DNA from: Pseudomonas putida
GTDB taxonomy: Bacteria; Pseudomonadota; Gammaproteobacteria; Pseudomonadales; Pseudomonadaceae
Reading direction: 5' to 3'
Length of the DNA stretch: 64,000 nt
Assembly (NCBI RefSeq): GCF_002025705.1
Contig: NZ_CP018846.1
Location: 2,161,501 to 2,225,500 of the forward strand
The position numbers and the translations under genes were made by a program. Shown here in pieces: positions 38,036-47,156 of this stretch. The first letter of the stretch is position 1, and each line of letters begins with the position of its first letter. The notes under the pieces are model-generated. The model saw nothing but the letters and a program-made list of their open reading frames with translations, had not been told where the DNA came from and did not search any database.

Positions 38036-39517
38036 ATGCGCATGCCATTGTTATGCGTCTTGTCGGTGGTGTTGTGCCTTGACGCTGCAGCCAGCATGGC
38101 GCTGGCCGAGGACCTGCCAGCACCCGACCCGGCGCCTGCCGAAGCCAGGCAGGCAGTGTTCAACCAGGAACAGCTCGACCAGATGCTCGCGCCGATCGCC
38201 TTGTATCCAGACCCGCTGCTGGCTCAGGTGCTGATGGCGTCGACCTACCCGGGTGAGGTGACCGAGGCTGTGGCCTGGTCCAAGGCCAATCCCAAGGCCC
38301 AGGGCGATGATGCGGTCAAACAGGTGGCCAAGCAGACCTGGGACCCGAGCGTGCAGTCGCTGGTGGCGTTCCCGCAGGTGCTGGTGGTGCTCGGCCAGGA
38401 CCCGGTCTGGGTCCAGCGGCTGGGCGACGCCTTCCTGGCGCAACCCGATGACGTGATGGCGGGCGTCCAGCGGCTGCGCCATCAGGCACAGGCGGCCGGC
38501 AACCTGACCAGCAACCAGTACCAGAACGTCACGGTGCAGGCTGCGCCCGCAGCGGCGCCTGCCCCGGCCCCGGCCAGCTCGGGCGGGGCGCAGAGCGCGC
38601 CAGCCAGCAGTTCGTCGACCAGCACCATCATCATCCAGCCGGCCGACCCGCAGGTGGTGTACGTGCCTACCTACAACCCGACCACCACCTATGGCACCTG
38701 GGCCTATCCTGCCTCGCCGCCGGTGTACTACCCGCCGTCGCCGATGTACTACGCGGGCACCGCACTGATGGCCGGGCTGGCCTTCGGCGCTGGCGTGGCG
38801 ATCATCGACTCGGTGTGGGGTGATTGCGACTGGAACAACGGCGATGTCGATATCGACGTCAACCGCTACAACAACATCAACCGCAACAACCGCATCACCA
38901 ACAACCAGAACAAGTGGCAGCACAACCCCGCCCACCGTGATGGCGTGCCCTACCGCGACAACCGCAGCCGCCAGCAATTCGGCCGCCAGCTTGACGGGGC
39001 CAACCAGCGCGCGGCGTTCCGCGGCGACGATACCCAGCGTGCCCAGGCCCGTGATCGCGCCCGCAGCTCGATGGACCGCGCAGGCATCGAGCGCCCGGCT
39101 ACCAGCAACCGCGAAGCCCGTGACAGTGCACGCCAGGCCCGCGCCGAGGGCGGCGTGGGCAACCGCATGCAAGGCGCCAACAACAACGCGCGCCCTGCCG
39201 ACCGCCGTGCGGAGCCACGCACGACGCGTGACAACACCCGCGATCACCAGCAGGCGCGCAACCAGGTCAACCAGCGGCGCCAGGGTGAAGGCCAGGCCCG
39301 TCAGGCCGTACAGAACCGCACCGGTAACACGGCAGGCCGGGCACGCAACAACGCCTTCGACGGTGTGCGCTCGCCGTCGCGTACCACGGCGCAGGCCAAC
39401 CGCGGCCGTACCAGTCAGTCGTTTGCCCAGCGGCCCGGCACCTCGCGGGCGGCCGGGCATCAGATTTCCCGCCCCAGTGCGCCGGCGCGTCGCGGTGGTG
39501 GAGGTGGCCGTCGATGA
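38036..39517 (+). CDS. DUF3300 exported protein
   Basis: A 493-residue secreted protein. The ATG at 38036 follows GGGGA and begins a signal peptide ending near ALAED. Residues 30-150 form the DUF3300 domain (QLDQMLAPIALYPDPLLAQV). Then come an Ala/Pro/Ser linker, a Tyr/Pro segment (YNPTTTYGTWAYPASPPVYY), a hydrophobic stretch, an Asn-rich run and a long Arg/Asn/Gln-rich disordered tail. The partner DUF2950 gene overlaps its stop by four bases. Function is unknown; the tail could bind polyanions or nucleic acid in the envelope. Confidence 0.88.
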   Translation: MRMPLLCVLSVVLCLDAAASMALAEDLPAPDPAPAEARQAVFNQEQLDQMLAPIALYPDPLLAQVLMASTYPGEVTEAVAWSKANPKAQGDDAVKQVAKQTWDPSVQSLVAFPQVLVVLGQDPVWVQRLGDAFLAQPDDVMAGVQRLRHQAQAAGNLTSNQYQNVTVQAAPAAAPAPAPASSGGAQSAPASSSSTSTIIIQPADPQVVYVPTYNPTTTYGTWAYPASPPVYYPPSPMYYAGTALMAGLAFGAGVAIIDSVWGDCDWNNGDVDIDVNRYNNINRNNRITNNQNKWQHNPAHRDGVPYRDNRSRQQFGRQLDGANQRAAFRGDDTQRAQARDRARSSMDRAGIERPATSNREARDSARQARAEGGVGNRMQGANNNARPADRRAEPRTTRDNTRDHQQARNQVNQRRQGEGQARQAVQNRTGNTAGRARNNAFDGVRSPSRTTAQANRGRTSQSFAQRPGTSRAAGHQISRPSAPARRGGGGGRR

Positions 39518-40410
39518 ACAACAAGACAACCATTGCGGCGTTGCTGATGGGCCTGGGCATGGCCTGGAGCAACCTGGCCGCCGCGCAGGAAGCATTCCCG
39601 ACGCCGGAGCAGGCGGTCGAGTCGTTCGTCCAGGCGCTGGGCGTCGAGCACGCCGACGAAGCGCGCCTGGCGCAGTTGCTCGGTGATGACTGGCGCACCT
39701 ACATTCCACGCGAAGGCGTGCAGCGCAGCGACGTCGATGCTTTCCTCGAGCAGTACAAGGCCGGGCATCAGATCGACAAGCAGGGCGACAGCAAGGCCAT
39801 CCTCGCCGTGGGCCCCGAACACTGGACCTTGCCCATTCCGCTGACCAAGGCCGCCAGCGGCTGGCGCTTCGACCTCAAGGCCGGCAGTGCCGAAATTCGC
39901 GCCCGGCGCATCGGCCGCAACGAACTGGCCGCCTTGCAGTCGGTGCTCGCCTATCACGACGCGCAGATGGACTACGCCTCGCAGGACCGCAACGGCAACG
40001 GCGCCCTGGAGTATGCCCAGCAGATCTTCAGCACCCCCGGCAAGCACGACGGCTTGTTCTGGGAGGACGAAGAGGGCGGTGAGATCAGCCCGTTGGGGCC
40101 GCTGTTCGGCAAGGACGTGGTGGGGGACGCCTGGTACGGCTACCACTTCCGCATCCTCGATGCCCAGGGCCCGTCAGCACCGGGCGGCGCCTACAGCTAC
40201 CTGATCGGCAACCAGATGAGCCGCGGTTTCGCCCTGATTGCCTGGCCGGCGAAGTATGACGACACCGGCGTGATGAGCTTCATGATCAGCCATGATGGGC
40301 AGGTGTTCGAGAAGGACCTGGGGCCGCAGAGCGACAAGATTGCCAAAGCCATGAAGCGCTTCGACCCGGACGACAGCTGGAAGGAGGTAGACGTCAACGC
40401 CAGCGAATGA
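39514..40410 (+). CDS. DUF2950 exported protein
   Basis: A 298-residue protein with a signal peptide (MNNKTTIAALLMGLGMAWSN, cleavage after LAAAQ) and the DUF2950 domain over nearly all of the mature chain, including FPTPEQAVESFVQALG, YHDAQMDYASQDRNGNGALE and SPLGPLFGKD. It overlaps the DUF3300 gene by ATGA, so the two products are made together and probably form a complex. The family function is unknown. Confidence 0.9.
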   Translation: MNNKTTIAALLMGLGMAWSNLAAAQEAFPTPEQAVESFVQALGVEHADEARLAQLLGDDWRTYIPREGVQRSDVDAFLEQYKAGHQIDKQGDSKAILAVGPEHWTLPIPLTKAASGWRFDLKAGSAEIRARRIGRNELAALQSVLAYHDAQMDYASQDRNGNGALEYAQQIFSTPGKHDGLFWEDEEGGEISPLGPLFGKDVVGDAWYGYHFRILDAQGPSAPGGAYSYLIGNQMSRGFALIAWPAKYDDTGVMSFMISHDGQVFEKDLGPQSDKIAKAMKRFDPDDSWKEVDVNASE

Positions 40411-40438
40411 GGGCGGGGCAGCGCACCGGCAGCGCCGG

Positions 40439-40459
40439 ACTGGGTTGAAACTACCCAGT
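40439..40459 (+). terminator. Candidate terminator after the DUF2950 gene
   Basis: ACTGGGT and ACCCAGT form a seven-base-pair stem with a seven-base loop, followed by GTTGTTC. It lies 28 bp past the stop. The T-rich tail is short, so strength is uncertain. Confidence 0.5.
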
Positions 40460-40657
40460 GTTGTTCCGCTTTGGTGCGCGCCCGCCTCAAAACAGGTCTC
40501 CAAGCACAGGTTTGCGTCGCTTGATTGGTCTATTGGTGTGCAGACTGAACAGGGATGGTTGTGCCGATTGCCCGCAAATTTACCGGTTACAGCGATTGGC
40601 AAAAGCGGCCCGCATATTGCTCCCTGCTGTCGCAACGACAACCCGGAGCACCGTGCC

Positions 40658-41923
40658 ATGAGCTCACCTACCGAATTCCCGCTATGCGAAGCCCCAGTGT
40701 CATCGCGCAAGGGGCTGCTGCCCATCGCGATGGTGCTGTTCAGCTTTACCTTCTTCACCGGCACCATGTTTGCCGGCGGCAAGCTGGGCATGGCCTTCAA
40801 CTTCGTCGACATGCTGTGGGTGGCCGCCATCGGCAATACGCTGCTGGCGCTGTATGCCGCAGCCTTGGCCTTCATCGCTTCGCGCAGCGGGTTGAATACC
40901 GTGCTGATGGGGCGCTTCTGTTTCGGCGAGGCGGGTAGCCGGCTTTCCGACTTCATCCTGGGTTTCGCCGAACTGGGCTGGTACGCCTGGGGCACCGCGA
41001 CCGTGGCGATCGTGCTGGTCAAGCTGCTGGGCCTGGCGGGCGGTTTCACGGTGCCGTTGATGGTGCTGTTCGGCCTGGGCTTCAGCATCACCGCGATCAT
41101 CGGTTTCAAGGGCCTGGACCTGCTGTCGCGGGTGTCGGTGCCGCTGATGTTCGCGCTGCTGCTGGTATCGATGTACATCGCCACCGGCGATGCCGGCGGC
41201 TTTGCCGGCCTGGCAGCGGTGGTACCGCATGAAACCATGACCTTCTCGGCAGCGGTGACCATGGTCTTTGGCACCTTCGCCAGCGGCGCCACCCAGGCGA
41301 CCAACTGGACCCGGCTGTCGCGCAGCGGGCGGGTGGCGGTAATGGCCAGCATCGTCGCTTTCTTGCTCGGCAACGGCCTGATGGTGGTGGCCGGGGCCTG
41401 GTGCGCGATGGTCTATCAGCAGGCCGACATCGTCGAAGTGATGATGCTGCAAGGGCTGTCGTTTGCGGCGGTGGTGATGCTCTGCCTGAACCTCTGGACC
41501 ATCCAGGGGCCGACCATCTACAACGTGTCGGCAGCCGCCTGCCACTTGCTGCGCAGCGAGCGTCGCCGCACCGCCACGCTGGTCGCGGCAGCGGTGGGCA
41601 TCGTGCTGGCGATCGGCGGCATGTATGAAATGCTGATTCCGTTCCTGGTGCTGCTGGGTTCGATCATTCCGCCGGTGGGCGGGGTGATCATGGCCGATTT
41701 CTGGTACCGCCACCGTGGCAAGTACCCGGCGCTGGCTTCGGTGCAACTGCCGCGCTACAACTTCATGGGGCTGGGGGCCTACGCGCTGGGTGCAGTGCTG
41801 GCCTACGCCTCGCCGTGGGTCGCGCCGCTGGTGGGCATTGGTGCCTCGGCCCTGTGCTACATCATCATGCTTGAACTGCGTGGCCGCGGCCGGGCGCTGG
41901 GCCAGGCGGGCACCGAGCCGTGA
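40658..41923 (+). CDS. codB: Cytosine permease
   Basis: A 421-residue NCS1-family permease with 12 predicted helices. Visible segments are FSFTFFTGTMFAGGKLGMAF, RFCFGEAGSRLSDFILGFAE and FASGATQATNWTRLSRSGR. The ATG at 40658 follows GGAG. It imports cytosine for deamination by the codA product two genes on. The next gene begins inside its stop codon region (GTGA overlap). Confidence 0.92.
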   Translation: MSSPTEFPLCEAPVSSRKGLLPIAMVLFSFTFFTGTMFAGGKLGMAFNFVDMLWVAAIGNTLLALYAAALAFIASRSGLNTVLMGRFCFGEAGSRLSDFILGFAELGWYAWGTATVAIVLVKLLGLAGGFTVPLMVLFGLGFSITAIIGFKGLDLLSRVSVPLMFALLLVSMYIATGDAGGFAGLAAVVPHETMTFSAAVTMVFGTFASGATQATNWTRLSRSGRVAVMASIVAFLLGNGLMVVAGAWCAMVYQQADIVEVMMLQGLSFAAVVMLCLNLWTIQGPTIYNVSAAACHLLRSERRRTATLVAAAVGIVLAIGGMYEMLIPFLVLLGSIIPPVGGVIMADFWYRHRGKYPALASVQLPRYNFMGLGAYALGAVLAYASPWVAPLVGIGASALCYIIMLELRGRGRALGQAGTEP

Positions 41924-43137
41924 GCCTGGCGCTGGAAGAGATATTGCACCTGCCGGGCCTGCAGGAGATGACCGTGCGTGCCGGTGCGCGCAACCTGCAG
42001 CGGCGGGTGCGCTGGCCGTACGTAGCGGAAAACGAAGGTATCGCCGAGTGGGTGATGGGGGGCGAGCTGGTGTTCGTCACCGGGATCAACCACCCCCGTG
42101 GCGAGGCCAACTTGCTGAGCCTGGTCGAAGACGGCGAGGCGGTGGGGATTGCCGGGATGGTGATCCTTACCGGCGGCGCCTTCATCCAGGCCATTCCGCT
42201 GGCAGTGATCGCCCGCGCCGAGCAACTGGGCCTGCCGTTGATCGAGCAGCCCTATGCCCTGAAGATGGTGGTGGTCACCCACCTGATCGGCACCGCCCTG
42301 GTACAGATGAACCAGGTACGCCGGTCACGCAACGACATCCTCGGCCAGTTGCTCAGCGGCGACTATCCAAGCCTGGCCATCGCCCGCCAGCGCGCAGCGC
42401 ACCTTGAGCTGGCACTGGATGAGCCGCGTCGCGTGGTGGCGCTGCGCCTGCTGCACGTCGAGCAGTTGTTCGAGCGCCATGGCCTGGCCCAGGGCGAGCG
42501 CCTCTGGCAAGCTATCCGGCAGGCCCTGGAGGACCAGCTCGAAGCCTGGTGCCGCAAACGGCCGGGGACGGTGACGGCGCAGTTGCCGGGCGACCTGCAG
42601 GTGTTGCTGCTGGCGGATGCCGCCGACCTGCCGGCAACCCTGGCCGCGCTGCATCGGCAGTTGAGCGCGGCCGTCGGGGAGCTGGCCCTGTACATGGGCC
42701 TGTCGAGCCTGGCCGGCGACTGTGCGCACTACCGCCAAGCGCTCAGCGAGGCGCGCCAGGCCCTTGAGGTGGCGCAGCACCTGCACCCGGCCAACGGCTT
42801 CTGCGATTTCAGCGAACTGGGTGTATTGCGCCTGCTGCAAGGCATCGTCGACCGCTCGCTGATCGACGACTTCGTCGCCCAGACCCTCGGCCCGCTGATC
42901 ACCCCCGGGCGCAAACAGCCGCATGTGCTGGTACACACCCTCGACGCCCTGCTCAAGGAAAACGGCAACGGGCTCAAGGCAGCCCAGCGCCTGGGCCTGC
43001 ATCGCAACACCATCAACCAACGTATCCAACGCATCGAACAACTGAGCGGGCAATCCCTCGACGACCCGCTGTTTCGCATGAACGCTTCCGTCGCCATGCT
43101 GGTATGGCGCATGAACGAAGACCAAGGTAAGGGGTAA
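41920..43137 (+). CDS. PucR-family transcriptional regulator of cytosine use
   Basis: A 405-residue PucR-type regulator. The N-terminal PucR domain (LEEILHLPGLQEMTVRAGAR through about residue 125) is followed by a middle region and a C-terminal HTH_30 (LDALLKENGNGLKAAQRLGL, then HRNTINQRIQRIEQLSG). It starts with GTG overlapping the codB stop, and codA starts four bases after its end. PucR proteins sense purine or pyrimidine breakdown products; its place inside the operon implies self-control in response to cytosine or uracil. Confidence 0.9.
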   Translation: MSLALEEILHLPGLQEMTVRAGARNLQRRVRWPYVAENEGIAEWVMGGELVFVTGINHPRGEANLLSLVEDGEAVGIAGMVILTGGAFIQAIPLAVIARAEQLGLPLIEQPYALKMVVVTHLIGTALVQMNQVRRSRNDILGQLLSGDYPSLAIARQRAAHLELALDEPRRVVALRLLHVEQLFERHGLAQGERLWQAIRQALEDQLEAWCRKRPGTVTAQLPGDLQVLLLADAADLPATLAALHRQLSAAVGELALYMGLSSLAGDCAHYRQALSEARQALEVAQHLHPANGFCDFSELGVLRLLQGIVDRSLIDDFVAQTLGPLITPGRKQPHVLVHTLDALLKENGNGLKAAQRLGLHRNTINQRIQRIEQLSGQSLDDPLFRMNASVAMLVWRMNEDQGKG

Positions 43138-43141
43138 CGCC

Positions 43142-44383
43142 ATGAACATCATCAACGCCCGCCTGCGTGGCAAAAGCGGCCTGTTCCGCATCGAGCTGGA
43201 AGGCGAGCGCATCGCTGCCATCACGTCACAGGCCGACGTGGCCGCCCCGGGCCATCCGGATGACCTGGATGCCCAGCAGAACCTGGTGGTGGCGCCCTTC
43301 GTCGAGCCGCACATCCACCTGGACGCCACCCTCACGGCGGGCGAGCCGAAGTGGAACATGAGCGGCACCTTGTTCGAAGGCATCGAACGCTGGGCCGAGC
43401 GCAAGGAAATCACCACCCACGACGACATCAAGACCCGCGCCACCAAGACCATCGGCATGCTGGTCGACCATGGCATCCAGCACGTGCGCACCCATGTCGA
43501 CGTCACCGACCCCAAGCTCACCGCGCTCAAGGCCATGGTCGAAGTGCGCGAGGAGGTGCGCCATCTGGTCGACCTGCAGATCGTCGCCTTCCCCCAGGAA
43601 GGCATCGAGTCCTACGCCAATGGGCGGGCACTGATGACCGAAGCGGTGGCCATGGGCGCCGATGTGGTCGGCGGCATCCCGCATTTCGAAAACACCCGCG
43701 ACCAGGGCGTGTCGTCGATCAAGTTCCTGATGGACCTGGCCGAGCGCACCGGCTGCCTGGTGGACGTGCATTGCGATGAAACCGACGACCCGCAGTCGCG
43801 CTTCCTCGAAGTACTGGCCGAAGAGGCGCGGGTGCGTGGCATGGGTGCGCGGGTCACGGCCAGCCACACCGTGGCCATGGGTTCCTACGATAACGCCTAC
43901 TGCTACAAGCTGTTCCGCCTGCTGAAGATGTCGGGGATCAACTTCGTCTCGTGCCCCACCGAAAGCATCCACCTGCAAGGGCGCTACGATGGTTACCCCA
44001 AGCGCCGCGGCTTGACCCGTGTGGCCGAGATCGACCGTGCCGGGATGAACGTGTGCTTTGGCCAGGATTCCATCGTCGACCCGTGGTACCCGCTGGGCAA
44101 CGGCAACATCCTGCGCATTCTCGAGGCCGGGCTGCACATCTGCCACATGCTCGGCTACGAAGACCTGCAGCGCAGCCTGGACCTGATCACCGACAACAGC
44201 GCCCGCACCCTCAACCTCGGCGAGCGCTATGGCATCGAAGTCGGGCGGCCGGCCAACCTGCTGCTGCTGTCGGCACCGGATGACTACGAAATGGTCCGCA
44301 GCCAGGGCCATGCGCTGGTCTCGGTGCGCAACGGCAAGGTGCTGATGCGCCGTACGCCGGCGCAGGTCGAGCGCTTTGCCTGA
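43142..44383 (+). CDS. codA: Cytosine deaminase
   Basis: A 413-residue amidohydrolase that converts cytosine to uracil and ammonia. Metal motif PHIHLDATLTAGEP lies near residues 56-69; HVDVTDPKLTALKAM, DVHCDETDDPQSRFLE, TASHTVAMGSYDNAY and GQDSIVDPWYPLGNGN carry the remaining ligands and substrate residues. It is the third gene of the coupled codB-pucR-codA operon and is followed by a hairpin terminator. Confidence 0.95.
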   Translation: MNIINARLRGKSGLFRIELEGERIAAITSQADVAAPGHPDDLDAQQNLVVAPFVEPHIHLDATLTAGEPKWNMSGTLFEGIERWAERKEITTHDDIKTRATKTIGMLVDHGIQHVRTHVDVTDPKLTALKAMVEVREEVRHLVDLQIVAFPQEGIESYANGRALMTEAVAMGADVVGGIPHFENTRDQGVSSIKFLMDLAERTGCLVDVHCDETDDPQSRFLEVLAEEARVRGMGARVTASHTVAMGSYDNAYCYKLFRLLKMSGINFVSCPTESIHLQGRYDGYPKRRGLTRVAEIDRAGMNVCFGQDSIVDPWYPLGNGNILRILEAGLHICHMLGYEDLQRSLDLITDNSARTLNLGERYGIEVGRPANLLLLSAPDDYEMVRSQGHALVSVRNGKVLMRRTPAQVERFA

Positions 44384-44406
44384 CAACGCAGGCAAGTGGT
44401 AACGGA

Positions 44407-44430
44407 ACCCGCGCGTCATGGCGCGCGGGT
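44407..44430 (+). terminator. Terminator hairpin after codA
   Basis: ACCCGCGCG and CGCGCGGGT form a nine-base-pair GC-rich stem with a six-base loop 23 bp past the codA stop, followed by CTTGTCC. It marks the end of the cod operon. Confidence 0.65.
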
Positions 44431-44559
44431 CTTGTCCAGACGCAAGCTAAGCGATTGTTAAGGTCGCCCCTCCCAAGAACAATCATCAGCGTCGGCGAAG
44501 TACTACTGCCGAGCGACCTGCCTGGATCCCCGAATATGCCTGCTAGATCTTCTGTACAG

Positions 44560-45063
44560 TCGCCGGCGGTGGTGACCGTGGGTATGCTGCAGGGCGGCAG
44601 CGCGCCGAACATCGTGCCGGAAAGCGTCGACATGGCCGGCACCATCCGCACCTACGACCCTGGCGTGCGCGCGCAGGTGGCCGCAGATGTGAAGCTGACC
44701 TCCGAGAAAATCGCCGAGAGCGCCGGGGCTACGGCCAAGGTGTCGATCGTGCCGGCCTACGATGTGACGATGAACGACGCGCAACTGGCCGCACGCATGG
44801 CGCCGGTGCTCGGCCGCGCGGCCCATGGCAAGGTCGCGACATCGCCGCTGGTGGGGGCGTCGGAGGACTTCTCGTTCTTTGCCGGGCAGGTGCCGGCGTT
44901 GTACTTCTACCTCGGGGTCACGCCGCAAGGGCAGGACCCGGCCAAGGCCGCGCCCAACCACAACCCGCGCTTCTTCGTGGATGAAAGCGCGCTGATCGTG
45001 GGGGCGCGGGCGTTGTCGGGCGTGATCGTGGACTTCCTGACGCAGCAGGCTGGCAAGCAGTAG
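44560..45063 (+). pseudogene. Remnant of an M20-family amidohydrolase (C-terminal part)
   Basis: The frame carries only the C-terminal third of an M20 peptidase/hippurate hydrolase: part of the dimerisation domain (VVTVGMLQGGSAPNIVPESV, AGTIRTYDPGVRAQVAADVK) and the end of the catalytic domain (GASEDFSFFAGQVPALYFYL and PNHNPRFFVDE). About 165 of the usual 430 or so residues remain. The metal-binding N-terminal half is absent, and the sequence before about 44560 does not resemble the family. An open frame continues back to 44455 with no convincing start. The upstream break marks a deletion junction. Confidence 0.82.
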
Positions 45064-45096
45064 CTGACGAAGGCTACGGCCAGCCTCTCTGGCTCA

Positions 45097-46104
45097 TCAG
45101 AAGCCTTCCAGCACGATCTTGCCGCGCGCCTTGCCGCTTTCGATCATGGCGTGGGCGCGCTTGAGGTGCTCGGCGTTGATGGTGCCGTAATGCTCGCCCA
45201 GGGTCGTCTTCAGCACGCCCTCATCAACCAGCTGCGCCACGCGATCGAGCAGTTGGTGTTGCTTGACCATGTCCTCGGTCTTGTACAGCGAACGCGTGAA
45301 CATGAGCTCCCAGTGCAGCGAAAGCGACTTGCGCTTGAGCGGCATGACATCCAACTGCGCCGGGTCGTCGATCAATGCCAGCTTGCCTTGTGGGCGCAGT
45401 ACTTCCACCAGTTGTGCCAGGTAGCTGTCGGTGTGGGTCAGGCTGATCACGTAGTCGACCGAATCCAGCTTGAGCGCTTCCAGCTGAAGCGGGAGCGATT
45501 CGGTGTGGTCGATGACGTGGTGGGCACCCAGTTGCTGGACCCAGGCCTGGGTTTCGGGGCGCGAGGCGGTGCCGATGACTGTCAGCCGGGTGAGCTTGCT
45601 GGCGAGCTGGACCAGGATCGAGCCCACGCCGCCGGCGGCACCGACCACCAGCAGGCGCTGGCCCTGGCCGCCGTTTTCCTCGATGCCCAGGCGGTCGAAC
45701 AGCAGTTCCCAGGCGGTGATGGACGTGAGGGGCAGGGCGGCGGCGCTGGCGTTGTCCAGGTTGCGGGGCTTGTGCCCGACGATGCGCTCGTCCACCACGT
45801 GGAACTCGCTGTAGCTGCCGGGGCGGTCGATGGCCCCGGCGTAGAACACTTCATCACCGGGACGGAACAACGTCACCTGGTCGCCAACCTCGCGCACGAT
45901 ACCGACGGCGTCCCAACCCAGCACCTGGGGTTGCTCACCCCCGCGGCTGGCGCGGATCTTGGTATCGACCGGGTTGACGGCGATGGCCCTGACTTCGACC
46001 AGCAGGTCCCGCGGGCCGGGTTTCGGCTTGGGCAGTTCTGCGTCGTACAGCGACTGTGGGTCGTGGATCGGCAAACCGGGTTGGGTGTAAACGACAGCCT
46101 TCAT
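45097..46104 (-). CDS. Zinc-type alcohol dehydrogenase-like / quinone oxidoreductase
   Basis: A 335-residue medium-chain reductase. It has a GroES-like N-terminal domain (VEVRAIAVNPVDTKIRASRG) and a Rossmann domain with VVGAAGGVGSILVQLASKL near residue 150. The catalytic and structural zinc cysteines of true alcohol dehydrogenases are missing, so it is probably an NADPH quinone or enone reductase. The promoter region upstream holds two short palindromes. Confidence 0.9.
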   Translation of the reverse strand: MKAVVYTQPGLPIHDPQSLYDAELPKPKPGPRDLLVEVRAIAVNPVDTKIRASRGGEQPQVLGWDAVGIVREVGDQVTLFRPGDEVFYAGAIDRPGSYSEFHVVDERIVGHKPRNLDNASAAALPLTSITAWELLFDRLGIEENGGQGQRLLVVGAAGGVGSILVQLASKLTRLTVIGTASRPETQAWVQQLGAHHVIDHTESLPLQLEALKLDSVDYVISLTHTDSYLAQLVEVLRPQGKLALIDDPAQLDVMPLKRKSLSLHWELMFTRSLYKTEDMVKQHQLLDRVAQLVDEGVLKTTLGEHYGTINAEHLKRAHAMIESGKARGKIVLEGF

Positions 46105-46151
46105 TGGCGCTACCTCTTGGGCATTCGAAAAGTGGGTTCAGGCTATTCCTT

Positions 46152-46164
46152 TCGTTTCAAACGA
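46152..46164. promoter_or_regulatory. Short palindrome upstream of the quinone oxidoreductase gene
   Basis: TCGTTT-C-AAACGA is a perfect inverted repeat with six-base arms, 48-60 bp before the oxidoreductase start. A second perfect inverted repeat, TTTCACTGC-A-GCAGTGAAA, lies at 46189-46207. Either could be an operator; no matching copies were seen elsewhere in the window. Confidence 0.45.
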
Positions 46165-46204
46165 TAAACAGCCCAAATGGCGCAACACTTTCACTGCAGC
46201 AGTG

Positions 46205-46233
46205 AAAAAGCCATGAACCGTCGCTTCATGGCT
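46205..46233 (-). terminator. Rho-independent terminator after the SDR gene
   Basis: On the minus strand AGCCATGAA and TTCATGGCT form a nine-base-pair stem with a seven-base loop, followed by TTTTT. It lies 19 bp past the stop of the SDR gene at 46252. Confidence 0.8.
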
Positions 46234-46251
46234 CTGTTCCTCGAGTGCTGA

Positions 46252-47049
46252 TCAGCTTGCGCTGTAGCGCGGTGCGAGCTGGTTGCTGGACAACTGGCCG
46301 AACAGGGCCTGCCGGCTGGCCTGGTAGTGGTCGAAGGCTTGCAGGTCGTGCACCGACGGCAGCGAGATCAGCACACCGTTGTCGAAGTCCTGCAGTGCGC
46401 CGTCCACCAGGTCCTGGGCGGACATCACGATGCCGGGGTCGAGGTTCTCCACTGGCAAGCCGCCGATCTGCCAGAAGTCGGTGGCAGTGGCACCGGGTAA
46501 TACCGCCTGGACCTGCACGCCTTGCTCTGCCAGCTCCTTGTTCAGTGACTGGGTAAACGCCGTGACATAGGCCTTGCTGGCACCGTACACGCCGTTGAGC
46601 AGTTCCGGCGCCAGGCTGACCACGGACGAAATGTTGATCACCGCCCCCTGCCGACGAGCGACGAAACCAGGCACTGCCGCGTAGGTGAGGCGGGTGAGGG
46701 CCGTGACGTTGAGGCTGATCATCTCGGCCATGCGCTCGACGTCGCTCTCCAGCAGGGTGGTGTGGGTACCGATGCCGGCGTTGTTCACCAGCAGGCTGAT
46801 GCTGGCGTCCTCGCGCAGCTTGCGCTCCACCTTGGCCAGGTCCTCGGCATTACCCAGGTCGGCCGGGAACACTTCGACGTTCTGCCGGGTTTCGCTGGTG
46901 AGCCGGCCGGCGAGCGCGTTCAGGCGTTCCCGATTGCGAGCCACCAGCACCAGGTCATAGCCGCGGCGGGCCAGGCGCTCTGCGTAGATCGCTCCGATAC
47001 CGGTTGAAGCGCCCGTGATGAGCGCGGTGCCTTTGAATTGCTGCGTCAT
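46252..47049 (-). CDS. SDR family oxidoreductase
   Basis: A 265-residue classical short-chain dehydrogenase. The cofactor motif TGASTGIGAIYAERLARRGY lies near the N-terminus, NNAGIG near residue 90 and the catalytic YGASKAYV near residue 155. It is divergent from a GlxA-type regulator across 107 bp, which is probably its controller. Substrate unknown. Confidence 0.9.
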   Translation of the reverse strand: MTQQFKGTALITGASTGIGAIYAERLARRGYDLVLVARNRERLNALAGRLTSETRQNVEVFPADLGNAEDLAKVERKLREDASISLLVNNAGIGTHTTLLESDVERMAEMISLNVTALTRLTYAAVPGFVARRQGAVINISSVVSLAPELLNGVYGASKAYVTAFTQSLNKELAEQGVQVQAVLPGATATDFWQIGGLPVENLDPGIVMSAQDLVDGALQDFDNGVLISLPSVHDLQAFDHYQASRQALFGQLSSNQLAPRYSAS

Positions 47050-47156
47050 GGTGATGCTCCGTTGCTTGGGTGTGGAGCCATGATGCAGAAAGTGTTTTGT
47101 GGCTTAAATGACGTATATGGTAAGTTTTCAGGACATAAGGCGCAGGAGGGTTCACG

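Noticed and set aside
40590..40657. Sigma-54 promoter upstream of codB
   Set aside because: TTGGCA and TTGCT elements are present, but the spacing between GG and GC is wrong.
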